Shown here: positions 34,773 through 44,130 of the stretch, piece by piece
Layout of the letters: every line of letters starts with the position of its first letter
Position numbering within the stretch: the first letter of the stretch is position 1
Assembly (NCBI RefSeq): GCF_041224545.1
Contig: NZ_JBGFGP010000166.1
Coordinates: 309,406-373,405, forward strand
Reading direction: 5' to 3'
Origin: Sedimentitalea sp041224545
GTDB taxonomy: Bacteria; Pseudomonadota; Alphaproteobacteria; Rhodobacterales; Rhodobacteraceae
DNA length: 64,000 nt
Translations under genes and position numbers: made by a program
The notes under the pieces: model-generated
Database searches by the model: none
What the model saw: the letters and a program-made list of their open reading frames with translations, nothing else
Told to the model about the DNA's origin: nothing

Positions 34773-35309
34773 CTAGCTATCCTTTTTCAGGGCATCGCGC
34801 AACTCTGCAAGCCCGGCAAAGGGACGCGCGTCTTCATCGCTCATCGGGCTGATTCCCTCTTCCGCGAAAACGGCGTTTGTGGGCGCGATGTCGTCCTTGC
34901 GCGGATAGAGCGGCAATGCCAGTGTCAGGGCTTCGGTCATCACAGCGCCCGGATCAATCACGCTGCCGAGCCTCTCGATGCTGTCATCTTCGGGCATTTC
35001 GATCTCGTCAGCCGTCACTTCGGGCAGGTCCGCCACGTAAAGCCTTCTGACATCCACGTCGATGCGCGTCGTCACCGGTTCAAGCGTGACGACACAGGGC
35101 TGGACCACCGTTGCGCCAAGTCTGCCGGTCAGTTCCCAGTCACGCCGCCCCCGCGCGGAGACCTGTCCGGAAAAGCGGAGCTTGCGCAGGCCGGTCAGGC
35201 CGAGTTCATCGGCCAGCGCCTTCTGCATGCCCGGATCGGGGCGCAGGTCGAAAGCCGTCGGGGTGTTCTGGCGCAGATCGGCGACTCTCAGGGATGTCGT
35301 ATCGGGCAT
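34773..35309 (-). CDS. yceD: YceD family (DUF177) protein
   Basis: A 178-residue protein with the DUF177 features: VQPCVVTLEPVTTRIDVDVRRLYV in the middle and DPGAVMTEALTLALPLYPRKD. YceD is encoded next to rpmF in many bacteria and has been linked to rRNA processing or ribosome assembly. The tail ends FAGLAELRDALKKDS. It is divergent from bamE. Confidence 0.88.
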   Translation of the reverse strand: MPDTTSLRVADLRQNTPTAFDLRPDPGMQKALADELGLTGLRKLRFSGQVSARGRRDWELTGRLGATVVQPCVVTLEPVTTRIDVDVRRLYVADLPEVTADEIEMPEDDSIERLGSVIDPGAVMTEALTLALPLYPRKDDIAPTNAVFAEEGISPMSDEDARPFAGLAELRDALKKDS

Positions 35310-35393
35310 CGTTGGTCTTTCGTTTCTTGAACCATCCGTCCGGTTTCTGTAATCGGGATAAAAGGCGTATCACGCCAAGGCAAGAGGGCAGCC

Positions 35394-35864
35394 ATGTTCG
35401 GCAAATCATCCTGTATCAAACCGACATTGCGCGCGGCCGTCTTGTTCCTGGCCGGTCTGGCGGTCGCAGGGTGCACGGCGATCTATCGCGATCACGGCTA
35501 TGTGCCCACCGAAGAGGACCTGGCCAAGGTCTCGGTCGGGGTCGACACACGCGACACCGTCGCCGAGGCGATCGGCGTGCCATCGGTCTCGGGCGTGTTG
35601 AACGAGAGCGGTTATTATTATGTCAGATCCCGCCTGCGCCATTACGGGGCAACCGAGCCAAAGGTCGTTGCGCGGGAACTGGTCGCGATCAGCTTCACCC
35701 AGTCCGGCATCGTTCAGAACATCGAGCGTTTCGGGCTGGAAGACGGTCGTGTCGTCGTCCTGAACCGGCGCGTCACCGAGTCCAGCGTCAACAATACCAC
35801 GTTCCTGCGCCAGGTTCTCGGCAATATCGGCAACTTCAACCCCGGTGCCGTAGCCAACCAATAA
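35394..35864 (+). CDS. bamE: Outer membrane assembly lipoprotein BamE (SmpA/OmlA)
   Basis: A 156-residue lipoprotein. The signal peptide ends in the lipobox LAVAGC at about residue 27, and the mature part has the BamE fold (VSVGVDTRDTVAEAIGVPS, then ISFTQSGIVQNIERF). BamE is an accessory subunit of the Bam complex that folds beta-barrel proteins into the outer membrane. It is followed by olsB on the same strand, as in other roseobacters. Confidence 0.88.
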   Translation: MFGKSSCIKPTLRAAVLFLAGLAVAGCTAIYRDHGYVPTEEDLAKVSVGVDTRDTVAEAIGVPSVSGVLNESGYYYVRSRLRHYGATEPKVVARELVAISFTQSGIVQNIERFGLEDGRVVVLNRRVTESSVNNTTFLRQVLGNIGNFNPGAVANQ

Positions 35865-35942
35865 AGCGGAGCGTTCGGGCTTCTGCCTTGAACCTGTGAC
35901 ATTGCGGACCTACGATTCGCGCAGGTTTCATACGAGTCCGTC

Positions 35943-36683
35943 ATGCTTCAGCAGAACCCTATCCAGACGCAGGGACGCTACCAGGTGCGTCAGGCAATTT
36001 CGCCGCAGGACATTGCCGATGCCTGTGCGCTGCGGCAAAGAGGGTTCGGTCTGGCGCAGCCGGATCGCGACAAATTCGACGACACCAGCCTGCATATGCT
36101 CGTCGAGGATACCCGGACCGGGGAGCTCAGGTGCTGTTTCCGTCTGAGGGTATTGACGGTTCCGGATGATTGCCGAGACAGCTACTGCGCGCAATACTAC
36201 GATTTTTCCGCGCTTTTCGATGCGGGTGCGCCCCTGGTGGAACTCGGACGATTCTGTGTCGAACCGGGGATTCGCGATGCCGACATTCTGCGGATCGCGT
36301 GGGGCGCGCTGACGGCTTTCGTCGACGGGGTCGGGGCGCATATGTTGATCGGCTGCACCTCCTTTGCCGGGACCGACCCGGACCGATATGGCGATGTCTT
36401 TTCCGTGCTGGCCACGCGTCACCTTGCGCCACGAAGCTGGCAACTGGCGACAACGACGCCATCGAGCATCGACTACGTGGACCGATACGCGCGCGCGCAA
36501 GACGAAGAGCAGGCGCTTGCGCAGATGCCGCCGCTCCTGCGAAGTTATCTCGCAATGGGCGGTCGGGTCGGCGATCACGCCGTGATTGACCGGCACATGG
36601 ACACCCTGCATGTCTTTACCGGCCTCGAAATCACCGCCATCCCCGAAAGCCGAAAACGCCTCCTGCGAGCGCTTGCGCGCTAA
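35943..36683 (+). CDS. olsB: L-ornithine N-alpha-acyltransferase
   Basis: A 246-residue GNAT-fold acyltransferase of the OlsB type. It has YQVRQAISPQDIADACALRQRGFG at the start, LVELGRFCVEPGIRDADILRIAWGAL in the middle and the C-terminal GGRVGDHAVIDRHMDTLHVF. It makes lyso-ornithine lipid, the first step of ornithine lipid synthesis; a second acyltransferase (OlsA) is not in this window. Its stop codon at 36681-36683 directly abuts an IS630-like remnant. Confidence 0.88.
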   Translation: MLQQNPIQTQGRYQVRQAISPQDIADACALRQRGFGLAQPDRDKFDDTSLHMLVEDTRTGELRCCFRLRVLTVPDDCRDSYCAQYYDFSALFDAGAPLVELGRFCVEPGIRDADILRIAWGALTAFVDGVGAHMLIGCTSFAGTDPDRYGDVFSVLATRHLAPRSWQLATTTPSSIDYVDRYARAQDEEQALAQMPPLLRSYLAMGGRVGDHAVIDRHMDTLHVFTGLEITAIPESRKRLLRALAR

Positions 36684-37030
36684 AGCGTCCGACTTTGACC
36701 TGAGACATATGCGGCAGCCTCGAAGTAGTTCTATCATTCCTCCGTTGTGTAGAGGTCGCAGGTTTCGGTGAGAGCGTGGAACATGTCATTAAATGTTCGA
36801 GCACCGACTCTGCGCAGGTGCGCTTTGAGCTTGGAGAACGCCGTCTCAATCGGGTCTAGGTTGGCGGTAGGGCGGCAGGTGGAGGAGACAGCATCCGGCT
36901 TTGATTGTGGTTTTAGCGGCAACAGCAATCTTGTGCGTAGCGAGATTAATCGCGCCCGCAACGCACTCAGCAAAGGTGCTGAAACGGCCCGTCTTCTCGG
37001 CCAGGATGAATTGCAGATCAGAACTCAAGG
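36684..37030 (-). pseudogene. IS630-family transposase remnant
   Basis: On the minus strand two overlapping frames encode pieces of an IS630 transposase end. One reads NLATHKIAVAAKTTIKAG to LPPY (around 36980-36880), and the next, one frame away, NLDPIETAFSKLKAHLRR and ARTFNDMFHALTETCDLYTTEE (to 36737). The sequence continues as NYFEAAAYVS after two stop codons (TGA, TAG). So it carries a frameshift near 36880 and two nonsense codons. The 5' part of the transposase is missing. It starts right after the olsB stop codon. The right border is uncertain. Confidence 0.8.
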
Positions 37031-37104
37031 AAATTCCAATAATTCAGGTTCTTGGCGGAACGCTTTATTGGCACAGTCGGGCATGTCGATCATGGTCACG
37101 ACAT

Positions 37105-38136
37105 TCAGGGCAGTTGACCTGCTGCGGTTCTGGCGTCGTCGAGAGCAGATTGTCCCGTGATTTCGCGCTCTTTAACGTGGCAGGCAAGTCGATGCCCCGG
37201 CGCGACGACGACCGGGACAGGGCGCACGTCCTCGCAACCTGCTTCGCGCAACGGGCAACGGGAGACGAACGGACAGCCGCGCGGCATGTCCATAGGATTG
37301 GGCACGTCGCCCTGCAGGGGGCTCGTGGTTTTGGTGCGTTCTATTACCGGGTCTGGAATTGGCACTGCGCTCAGGAGCGCCTCGGTATAAGGGTGCAAGG
37401 CTCTGCTGAACAATGCATCAGTCGGCGCTTCCTCCACCACTGTTCCAAGGTACATCACGACGATGCGATCAGCGATATGGCGCACGACGCTCAGGTCGTG
37501 ACTGATAAAGAGATAGGACAGATCGAGATCATGTTGCAAACGCAGCAGCAAGTTCAGCACCTGGCTCTGGATGGAGACGTCCAGGGCGGAAACCGCCTCG
37601 TCGCAAATCACTATCCGAGGTTCGAGGGCCAATGCTCTTGCGATCACGACACGTTGTCGCTGCCCGCCTGAAAGTTCGTTGGGGTAACGGTCGCGCAGGC
37701 CGGACCGCAATCCGACCAGTGCCATCAGTTCATCAACGCGGGCCTGCCGTTTGGCTCTGGTCGCACCATGGATTACCAGTGGTTCGGCAATCGACTGGGC
37801 AATGGTACGCTTGGGGTTCAGCGCGGAGACCGGATCCTGGAACACGACCTGCAGATCGCGCCAAAGTGCCTGCCGGTCGCGGCCTGTCAATGTTGCCACA
37901 TTGCGCCCTTCGAACAGGATTTCACCGGCCGTCACCGGTGCGAGCCCCAGAATGGCGTTTCCGGTTGTCGATTTGCCGCACCCGGATTCGCCGACGATTC
38001 CCAGCGTCTCCCCCTTGTTCAATGTAAGATCGACGCCATCCACGGCCCGGACCAGGGGTGTTTCGCCAAAGAGTTTGCCGGTTGCGACCGGAAAGTGGAC
38101 CTTTAGACCCCTCACTGAAAGCAGCGCTTCGCTCAT
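37105..38136 (-). CDS. Oligopeptide/dipeptide ABC transporter ATP-binding protein (DppF type)
   Basis: A 343-residue ATPase: Walker A GESGCGKSTTG, signature LSGGQRQRVVIARAL, Walker B RIVICDEAVSALDVS, and the C-terminal peptide-transporter extension with three cysteines (CPFVSRCPLREAGCEDVRP). It is the last gene of the peptide-type uptake operon and overlaps the previous ATPase by four bases. Confidence 0.92.
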   Translation of the reverse strand: MSEALLSVRGLKVHFPVATGKLFGETPLVRAVDGVDLTLNKGETLGIVGESGCGKSTTGNAILGLAPVTAGEILFEGRNVATLTGRDRQALWRDLQVVFQDPVSALNPKRTIAQSIAEPLVIHGATRAKRQARVDELMALVGLRSGLRDRYPNELSGGQRQRVVIARALALEPRIVICDEAVSALDVSIQSQVLNLLLRLQHDLDLSYLFISHDLSVVRHIADRIVVMYLGTVVEEAPTDALFSRALHPYTEALLSAVPIPDPVIERTKTTSPLQGDVPNPMDMPRGCPFVSRCPLREAGCEDVRPVPVVVAPGHRLACHVKEREITGQSALDDARTAAGQLP

Positions 38137-39110
38137 GTCAATCCGTCCACCTTGTCAGTGTGCCAGCAGGCGGCGACGTGGCCGGTGTCTCCGACCGGCA
38201 CCAGCTGCGGTCGCGTCGCGCATCTTTCCGAGGCCAGCGGGCAGCGTGTGCGAAAACGGCAACCTTCTGGCCAGGCCGAAGCATCCGGCACCATGCCGCT
38301 GATGGAAAAAAGCTCCTGTTTGCGGGCGCCATCAAGGCGCGGAATCGTTGCAAGCAACAGCTTGGTATAGGGATGTCGGGGCGCGGCAAAAAGTTGATGG
38401 ACCTCCGCCTGCTCGACGATCCGCCCGCCATACATGACGCAGACCCTGTCCGCGACCGAGGCGACAACGCCCATGTCATGCGTGATGATCAGAATCGAGG
38501 TGTCGGTTTCGTCTCGCAGACTGCGCATCAGGTGCAAGATCTGTGCCTGGATCGTTACGTCCAGCGCGGTGGTCGGCTCATCCGCAATCAGCAGGCGCGG
38601 GGCGGCGATCAGGGCGGATGCGATCATGACTCGCTGGCACATACCTCCCGAAAGTTCGGACGGCAACTGACGGGCGCGGCGATCCGGTGCGGGAATTCCC
38701 ACGTCCTGCAACATCTCGACCGCGCGATCCCAAGCCTCTGCGGATGACGCGCGACCGTGCACAATCAAGCTTTCGGCGACTTGTGCGCCAACGCTGAGCA
38801 ACGGATTGAGCGAAGCGATGGGTTCCTGAAAGATCATTGACAAAGCCGTTCCGCGCAGCTTTCGCATGGCCGCATCGTTTTGCAGATCAAGCTGCTTCCC
38901 TTCCAGCGTGGCGGTGCCGTCCGATTGATGGACCGCGCCCGACAGCAGGCCCATGATCGACAGCGCCGTCAGGCTCTTGCCCGATCCGCTTTCTCCGACC
39001 AGGGCGACGATCTCACCGCGCCCGATGGAGAATTCGACACCGTCGACCACGGAGAAGTCTCCGACGTCGATGCAGAGATCGCGGATTTCGAGCGTATGCG
39101 CGTCAATCAT
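38133..39110 (-). CDS. Oligopeptide/dipeptide ABC transporter ATP-binding protein (DppD type)
   Basis: A 325-residue ATPase with Walker A GESGSGKSLT, signature LSGGMCQRVMIASAL, Walker B LLIADEPTTALDVT and the C-terminal cysteine cluster CRFRTRCPLASERC. The ATG at 39110 has AGGGCG just upstream and lies in the last codons of the gamma-glutamyltransferase gene (8-base overlap). It pairs with the DppF-type ATPase to drive uptake. Confidence 0.91.
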   Translation of the reverse strand: MIDAHTLEIRDLCIDVGDFSVVDGVEFSIGRGEIVALVGESGSGKSLTALSIMGLLSGAVHQSDGTATLEGKQLDLQNDAAMRKLRGTALSMIFQEPIASLNPLLSVGAQVAESLIVHGRASSAEAWDRAVEMLQDVGIPAPDRRARQLPSELSGGMCQRVMIASALIAAPRLLIADEPTTALDVTIQAQILHLMRSLRDETDTSILIITHDMGVVASVADRVCVMYGGRIVEQAEVHQLFAAPRHPYTKLLLATIPRLDGARKQELFSISGMVPDASAWPEGCRFRTRCPLASERCATRPQLVPVGDTGHVAACWHTDKVDGLT

Positions 39111-40677
39111 GTCGCCCTGCTTCCGTCGCACAGGCCGTCCATGGGTTGACCGGATGGACCATACCGGAATTGCGCCCGCCCGCACGCAGGACCGCTGATG
39201 GAATTGCAAACAGAACGGGGTGAAGCGAGTTCGCCCGGATCTCGACGGGGTAGTACTGGCTGACTGCCGCGGCCACATCCGGCGCCGCAGCCTGATCTAT
39301 AACGATGGTGGGCCCCGACCCGTCGATGCGCGGCGCGTGAAAAGCCTCTTCGAGAGACATGCCGCGGTCCAGCACATAGCTGATCAGTTGTGCGACGCAG
39401 GGAAAGATCTGGCGACCACCGGCGGCACCGATCGCCATAATGGGACGTCCATCGCGACTGAGGATGGCCGGGCACATGTTTGCCAGCGGCCGTGCGGCGG
39501 GGGCAATGCTGTTTGGCATCCCTTTGCGGGGATCGAACCACATCATACCGTTGTTCATCAGGACGCCGCTGCCGGGCAGCGTAACCTTCGATCCGAACCG
39601 CGACAAAAGCGTGTTGGTCAGCGATACCATGTTTCCATCGGCATCGACTACCGAGACGTGGCTGGTACAGTCGCCGTGCGCACCCGCATGGCCCATCGTT
39701 TTTAATCTGTCCTCGTAGGTCGAGCGGATTGCGCTGGCGTAAACGGCTGCGGCCTGCGCTTCGGTTGCGCCGGTGGTCAGCGATGTCTCGATCCGCGAAA
39801 GCGTTTCCAGCAGGCTTGGCCCACCACTCAGGCCCGGAACAACCGCAACTTCGGTATCCCGATAGCAGCCGCTCTGAGCGCTGCGCCAACGCGGCTGATA
39901 TTCGGCCAGGTCCGTTGCATCTATGACCGACCCGCCCGCCAGCAAATCCGTCACGACACTACGCGCAATCTCGCCTTCATAGAAATCCTGTGCGCCAGCG
40001 CGGGCCAGTCGGCGCAGCGTTGCCGCCTTGGCCGGCATCGGCAGGTAGTCCACCTGCTTGCCATTCGGAACCCGGCGGGGGCGACCGTTGTCCAGGAACA
40101 GCTCAGCCGACGCGGGCAGGCGCGCCAGGCCTTGCGCATCTATCGCAAGACAGAGCGAGGTAAACCAGTCGATCCGCATGCCCCTCTCGGCGATTTCTAT
40201 CACCGGCGCGAGCGCGTCCTCCCATGACAACGTACCATATTTCTCAAGCGCTTCGGAAAAGCCCGCCACAGCGCCGGGAATGCAGATGGATGCGTAGCCG
40301 ATGAGGTTTCGGTCATCTTCGACGGAAGGCCAGTCGAACCAGTCGCCATCGCGTCCTTCGACCAGCGGATATTGCGACCAGTCCATGTTGCGGCTTGCGC
40401 GGACATTGAAATCGAGCGTGTCTACCTCTCCGCCGTCACCCGATGCCCAAAGCAGCAGGCCGCCGCCGCCGATGCCGCTCAGCCAGGGCTCGACGACCGA
40501 CAGCACAAGCGCCGTGACAACGGCGGCGTCCATGGCGTTACCACCGTTTTCCAGTATCTGTGCCCCGGCCTGCGCTGCCTCAAAATGCTGTGCTGCAACG
40601 ACACCGCGCGGACTGTCCAGTTGCGACTTGCTTACCGTCCAGGTCGCATCGGCGCGGTCGGTCACGTTCTGGTCCAT
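39103..40677 (-). CDS. Gamma-glutamyltransferase family protein, no signal peptide
   Basis: A 524-residue N-terminal-nucleophile hydrolase precursor. GGNAMDAAVVTALVLSVVEPWLSGIGGG near the N-terminus holds the family signature. The autocleavage Thr is residue 338 in DCTSHVSVVDADGNMVS, and SGVLMNNGMMWFDP and GAAGGRQIFP follow. The family cleaves gamma-glutamyl compounds such as glutathione; relatives act on cephalosporin amides. No signal peptide is evident, so it probably works in the cytoplasm on imported substrate. The start ATG at 40677 overlaps the preceding deacetylase gene by 16 bases. Confidence 0.87.
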   Translation of the reverse strand: MDQNVTDRADATWTVSKSQLDSPRGVVAAQHFEAAQAGAQILENGGNAMDAAVVTALVLSVVEPWLSGIGGGGLLLWASGDGGEVDTLDFNVRASRNMDWSQYPLVEGRDGDWFDWPSVEDDRNLIGYASICIPGAVAGFSEALEKYGTLSWEDALAPVIEIAERGMRIDWFTSLCLAIDAQGLARLPASAELFLDNGRPRRVPNGKQVDYLPMPAKAATLRRLARAGAQDFYEGEIARSVVTDLLAGGSVIDATDLAEYQPRWRSAQSGCYRDTEVAVVPGLSGGPSLLETLSRIETSLTTGATEAQAAAVYASAIRSTYEDRLKTMGHAGAHGDCTSHVSVVDADGNMVSLTNTLLSRFGSKVTLPGSGVLMNNGMMWFDPRKGMPNSIAPAARPLANMCPAILSRDGRPIMAIGAAGGRQIFPCVAQLISYVLDRGMSLEEAFHAPRIDGSGPTIVIDQAAAPDVAAAVSQYYPVEIRANSLHPVLFAIPSAVLRAGGRNSGMVHPVNPWTACATEAGRHD

Positions 40678-41546
40678 GCCGGGTGCTCCAGAAGGGTGGT
40701 GGGGATGCTGGCGCTGACGCAATCGCGGTCCAACGCATGGGCCGAATGATGGGCGGCAAGTTCGGCGACAGTACCGATCCAGATGTCGCCCTTGGCCAGC
40801 ACCCTTTCCAGCAGCCGCTCCAGCATCACGGGCCGTGCGCCGCGGCCCGAGATCCAGTCGTGCACCGTCAGCATGAACAGTGACCCGAAGCGGTGAGAGG
40901 CTTCCAGTTCGTCGGTCCACATGCCGAGGATTTCGGATGTGCTGCGGGGGGCGGGATCACCGCTGCCCAGAAACTTGAAGAATATCGCGTCGTCCGTTCC
41001 CCAGTTTACCGGTATTTCAACGACACCGTCGACGGAATGTGGTGTGTCATACCCCATGAGGGAGCTGTCATAGAAGCCGTGGCGTTTGACCTCGCGCAGC
41101 ATGTGCGGGGTCATTTCCCACGCGGGAGAGCGGAAACCACGGGGCTTTTCGCCGGTCTGGCGGACGAAGATTTCGATCGAGGAGTCCAGTACACGCGAAA
41201 ACTCCTCGTCCGACACCTCTGTCACCAGTTCATGGAAGTAGCCGTGCAAGCCGACCTCGTGGCCTGCGTCGACAAGTGCTGGCAACATCCACGGATGTGC
41301 TTCGGCAACAGCGCCGGGGACGTAGAAACTGCCCTTTACGCCCAGGGATTTCAGAACATCGGCGATGCGGCGGACACCGACCCGTGGCCCGAAATTACGC
41401 TGTTCAAGATGACTGAGATACTGCGGCAAGTCGTGACGATTGTTCCACATCCATGGCGAATGCGCGTCCACATCCATACTGAAACAGAAGGCCGAGGTCT
41501 TTCCCTGTGGCCAGGGATAGGCAGCGGGGAGGTCGAGTGCGCTCAT
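40662..41546 (-). CDS. NodB-fold polysaccharide deacetylase / cyclic imidase-like protein
   Basis: A 294-residue protein. The metal motifs of the NodB fold are visible: SMDVDAHSP (Asp pair), GLHGYFHE (HxxxH), RSPAWEMTP, and a late MLTVHDW His. The overall layout (PRVGVRRIADVLKSLGVKGSFYVPG) resembles PuuE allantoinase-like and cyclic-imide hydrolase members rather than chitin deacetylases. It has no signal peptide, so an intracellular ring-opening or deacylation of the transported compound is more likely than cell-wall work. It overlaps both neighbours. Confidence 0.8.
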   Translation of the reverse strand: MSALDLPAAYPWPQGKTSAFCFSMDVDAHSPWMWNNRHDLPQYLSHLEQRNFGPRVGVRRIADVLKSLGVKGSFYVPGAVAEAHPWMLPALVDAGHEVGLHGYFHELVTEVSDEEFSRVLDSSIEIFVRQTGEKPRGFRSPAWEMTPHMLREVKRHGFYDSSLMGYDTPHSVDGVVEIPVNWGTDDAIFFKFLGSGDPAPRSTSEILGMWTDELEASHRFGSLFMLTVHDWISGRGARPVMLERLLERVLAKGDIWIGTVAELAAHHSAHALDRDCVSASIPTTLLEHPAWTRT

Positions 41547-42331
41547 AGGGGGTCTTTCTTGTTCTGGTAGACATCCATCGAGCCGATGGAATTGCCTCCA
41601 TCCACGGTCAACGTTGCTCCGGTGACGAAACTGGCTGCCTTGCTGGCCAGGTACATGGCCGCAGGCACGACATCGTCAGGTGTAGAGGCGCGCCCCAGCG
41701 GCATGGACGCGGTGACACGTTTGATGTGCTCGTCCGACAGGGGACTGGCGGTGGAACCGGCGGCAAAACCCGGTTCCAGAGCGTTTACCCGGATGCCATA
41801 ACGCGCGAGCTCCAACCCGTAGCCCTTGGTCAGGCGATCCAGCGCTGTTTTGGACAGGCTATAGGGAGCCGCGGTAAGGCGCATTTTGCGCGCTGCTCCG
41901 GACGAGATGTTGATGATGCTGCCCTTGCGCTCGGCCCGGATCATCTGGGTTGCGATCCCGCGGGTCAGAAGATGAACAGCGCGCAGGTTGATGTCGAGTA
42001 TGCGGTCCCAATTGTCAGCGTCCGTGTCCAGCAGAAAGCCCGAAGGATAGACGCCCGCGTTATTGATGAGAATGTCCGCCGCAACCCAGCGTTTGCCGAC
42101 TTCTGCCGCGAAGTTATCGATGGCGGTTGCATCGCGCAGGTCGCAGGCAAGGCCGAAGCTGCCTTCCGACCCGACCTCGGCGGCCAAGGCATCCAGCGCA
42201 TCTTGATCCATGTCGGTCAGACAAAGCACTGCGCCTGCTGCCCCGAAGCCTTCTGCCAGCCAGCGCCCGACCACGCCAAGCGCCCCGGTGATGATGACCT
42301 TCTGGCCTGAAAATTCTGTTCCGAAGTTCAT
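41543..42331 (-). CDS. Short-chain dehydrogenase/reductase
   Basis: A 262-residue classical SDR: TGALGVVG cofactor loop (about 14-21), LINNAGVYPSG, catalytic Ser in INISSGAA and YSLSK, and a C-terminal GATLTVDGGNSIGSM. It oxidises or reduces a hydroxyl/keto group of an unknown substrate with NAD(P). It sits between the permease and deacetylase genes with a four-base overlap to the latter, so it probably acts on the imported compound. Confidence 0.87.
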   Translation of the reverse strand: MNFGTEFSGQKVIITGALGVVGRWLAEGFGAAGAVLCLTDMDQDALDALAAEVGSEGSFGLACDLRDATAIDNFAAEVGKRWVAADILINNAGVYPSGFLLDTDADNWDRILDINLRAVHLLTRGIATQMIRAERKGSIINISSGAARKMRLTAAPYSLSKTALDRLTKGYGLELARYGIRVNALEPGFAAGSTASPLSDEHIKRVTASMPLGRASTPDDVVPAAMYLASKAASFVTGATLTVDGGNSIGSMDVYQNKKDPL

Positions 42332-42334
42332 GTT

Positions 42335-43201
42335 TTATCTCGATTTCGGGTTGAGGTATTCGCTCAGCCGGTCGCCCAGCAGGTTCACCGAGAGCACAAG
42401 AAGAAAGAGACACAGCCCCGGAAAGGTCGCGATCCACCAGGCGCTGGATACGTAGTTCCGTCCGACGCTCAACATCGCGCCCCAGCTGGCGGTGGGCGGT
42501 TGCACCCCCATACCGAGGAAGGACAGGCCTGCCTCGAACAGGATCATCAGGCCGAATTCCAGCGTCGCCACCACGGCCAGTGGCGCGATTATGTTCGGCA
42601 GAATGTGCAGGAACAGTACGTGGAAAGGCCCCGCACCCATGGCCGTGGCCAACCTGACGAAGGGTTGGCTCGACACGGCCAGCGTCTGACCATAAGCAAC
42701 ACGGGCATAGCGTGGCCAGCGGGTGAGGGCGAGGACCAGAACCACGTTCACGAAACCGGGCCCCAGCACCGCGACCATGATGATGGCCAGCAGGATGGCC
42801 GGAATCGACAGGAAGATGTCGACCAAGCGCATCACAACCACTTCGACCCAGCCGCCAAGGTAGCTCGCAAGCATCCCCAGCGTGATTCCCACCGCCCCGG
42901 ACAACAGCACCGAAAGTACCGCCACGGCGAGCGATACGCGTGCTCCGTAGATTGCCCGGCTTAGCAGATCGCGCCCCAGCTCGTCCGATCCCAGCAGGTA
43001 GTACACGCCGCGCGCTTCGGTGCCGGGTGGTTTTAAACGTCCCAGCAGGTTTTGCGTATTCGGATCGTAGGGCGCTATGAGCGGTGCAAGGATTGCGACA
43101 AAGACCAGCGCCACAAGAATGAGGACGAACAATCCGATAGGCACGCCTCCGCTGGCGGGCCGCCTGAACATCACCTTCAGCGTAGAGGTGAGGGCGCTCA
43201 T
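42335..43201 (-). CDS. Peptide-type ABC transporter permease (DppC type)
   Basis: A 288-residue membrane protein with about six segments. It has the DppC N-terminus (GLFVLILVALVFVAILAPLIAPYDP), LGSDELGRDLLSRAIYGARVSL and the EAA loop (AMGAGPFHVLFLHILPN). It forms half of the membrane channel. It overlaps the DppB-type gene by four bases. Confidence 0.92.
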   Translation of the reverse strand: MSALTSTLKVMFRRPASGGVPIGLFVLILVALVFVAILAPLIAPYDPNTQNLLGRLKPPGTEARGVYYLLGSDELGRDLLSRAIYGARVSLAVAVLSVLLSGAVGITLGMLASYLGGWVEVVVMRLVDIFLSIPAILLAIIMVAVLGPGFVNVVLVLALTRWPRYARVAYGQTLAVSSQPFVRLATAMGAGPFHVLFLHILPNIIAPLAVVATLEFGLMILFEAGLSFLGMGVQPPTASWGAMLSVGRNYVSSAWWIATFPGLCLFLLVLSVNLLGDRLSEYLNPKSR

Positions 43202-44124
43202 GCCCGGCTTCCCTTGCGAATGCGCGGGTCGACAACGCTGTAAAGGATGTCGGCCAGCAGATTCACGCTGATCGTGACAAAGGCACCCAGAAGGACAATG
43301 CCCTGTACGACGACAAAGTCGCGGGATTGAACCGACTGGACGGTCAACTGGCCGAGACCGGGCCAGGCAAAGACTGTTTCGACGATCACCGCCCCGGCAA
43401 GTAGCTGCGAGATCTCCAGCGCACTGATCGAAATGACCGGGATCAGTGAATTACGGATCAGGTGTCGCGTTACCAACCGCCCGGTGCCGACGCCACGCGC
43501 GCGCGCTGAACGCACGTAGTCCTTGGAGAGTTCGTCAATCACAGCACTACGGGCAATGCGCGCGTAGGTCGCCATGGAGAGCAGGCCAAGCGCGATTGAC
43601 GGCATGATCAGGTGCGCGAAGCTGCCCGATCCCGATGGGGGCAGCCAGCCCAGCCAAACGCCAAAGATCATGATCATCAGGATGCCGCTCCAGAAGGTCG
43701 GCATGCTTTGAGCACCAAGCACGAAACCCATTAGCGCGTTCGTCAAAGGATGTTTGCGCCAGATTGCCATCGCCAGTCCCAGTGGCAGCCCGATTACGAA
43801 GGCGACGAGCAATGCGCCGCCGGCCAGTTGTACGGTGTATGGCAAACGGGATGCTATGATCTCGACCACGGCGATGTTCTGGACATAGGATGTCCCGAAA
43901 TCCATTCGCAGCATATCCCATAGATAGTTCGCGTATTGCACCAGCAGCGGCTGGTCGAGGCCAAGTGATCGGCGCATGGCCTCGATATCCGCCTGCGTCG
44001 CCGTTTCCGGTACCAGCAGATAGGTGGGATCGCCGGTCAAACGCTGGATGAAGAACACCAGTGTCGTCACGCCGAAGATCGCTACGAGTGCCTGACCGAA
44101 CCTTTGTAGCAGGAAGACGGGCAT
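43198..44124 (-). CDS. Peptide-type ABC transporter permease (DppB type)
   Basis: A 308-residue membrane protein with the DppB start (LLQRFGQALVAIFGVTTLVFFIQRL), six segments and the EAA-loop sequence SARARGVGTGRLVTRHLIRNSLIPV. It is the partner of the DppC-type permease. It follows the first binding protein gene by six bases. Confidence 0.93.
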   Translation of the reverse strand: MPVFLLQRFGQALVAIFGVTTLVFFIQRLTGDPTYLLVPETATQADIEAMRRSLGLDQPLLVQYANYLWDMLRMDFGTSYVQNIAVVEIIASRLPYTVQLAGGALLVAFVIGLPLGLAMAIWRKHPLTNALMGFVLGAQSMPTFWSGILMIMIFGVWLGWLPPSGSGSFAHLIMPSIALGLLSMATYARIARSAVIDELSKDYVRSARARGVGTGRLVTRHLIRNSLIPVISISALEISQLLAGAVIVETVFAWPGLGQLTVQSVQSRDFVVVQGIVLLGAFVTISVNLLADILYSVVDPRIRKGSRA

Positions 44125-44130
44125 GGGTGG

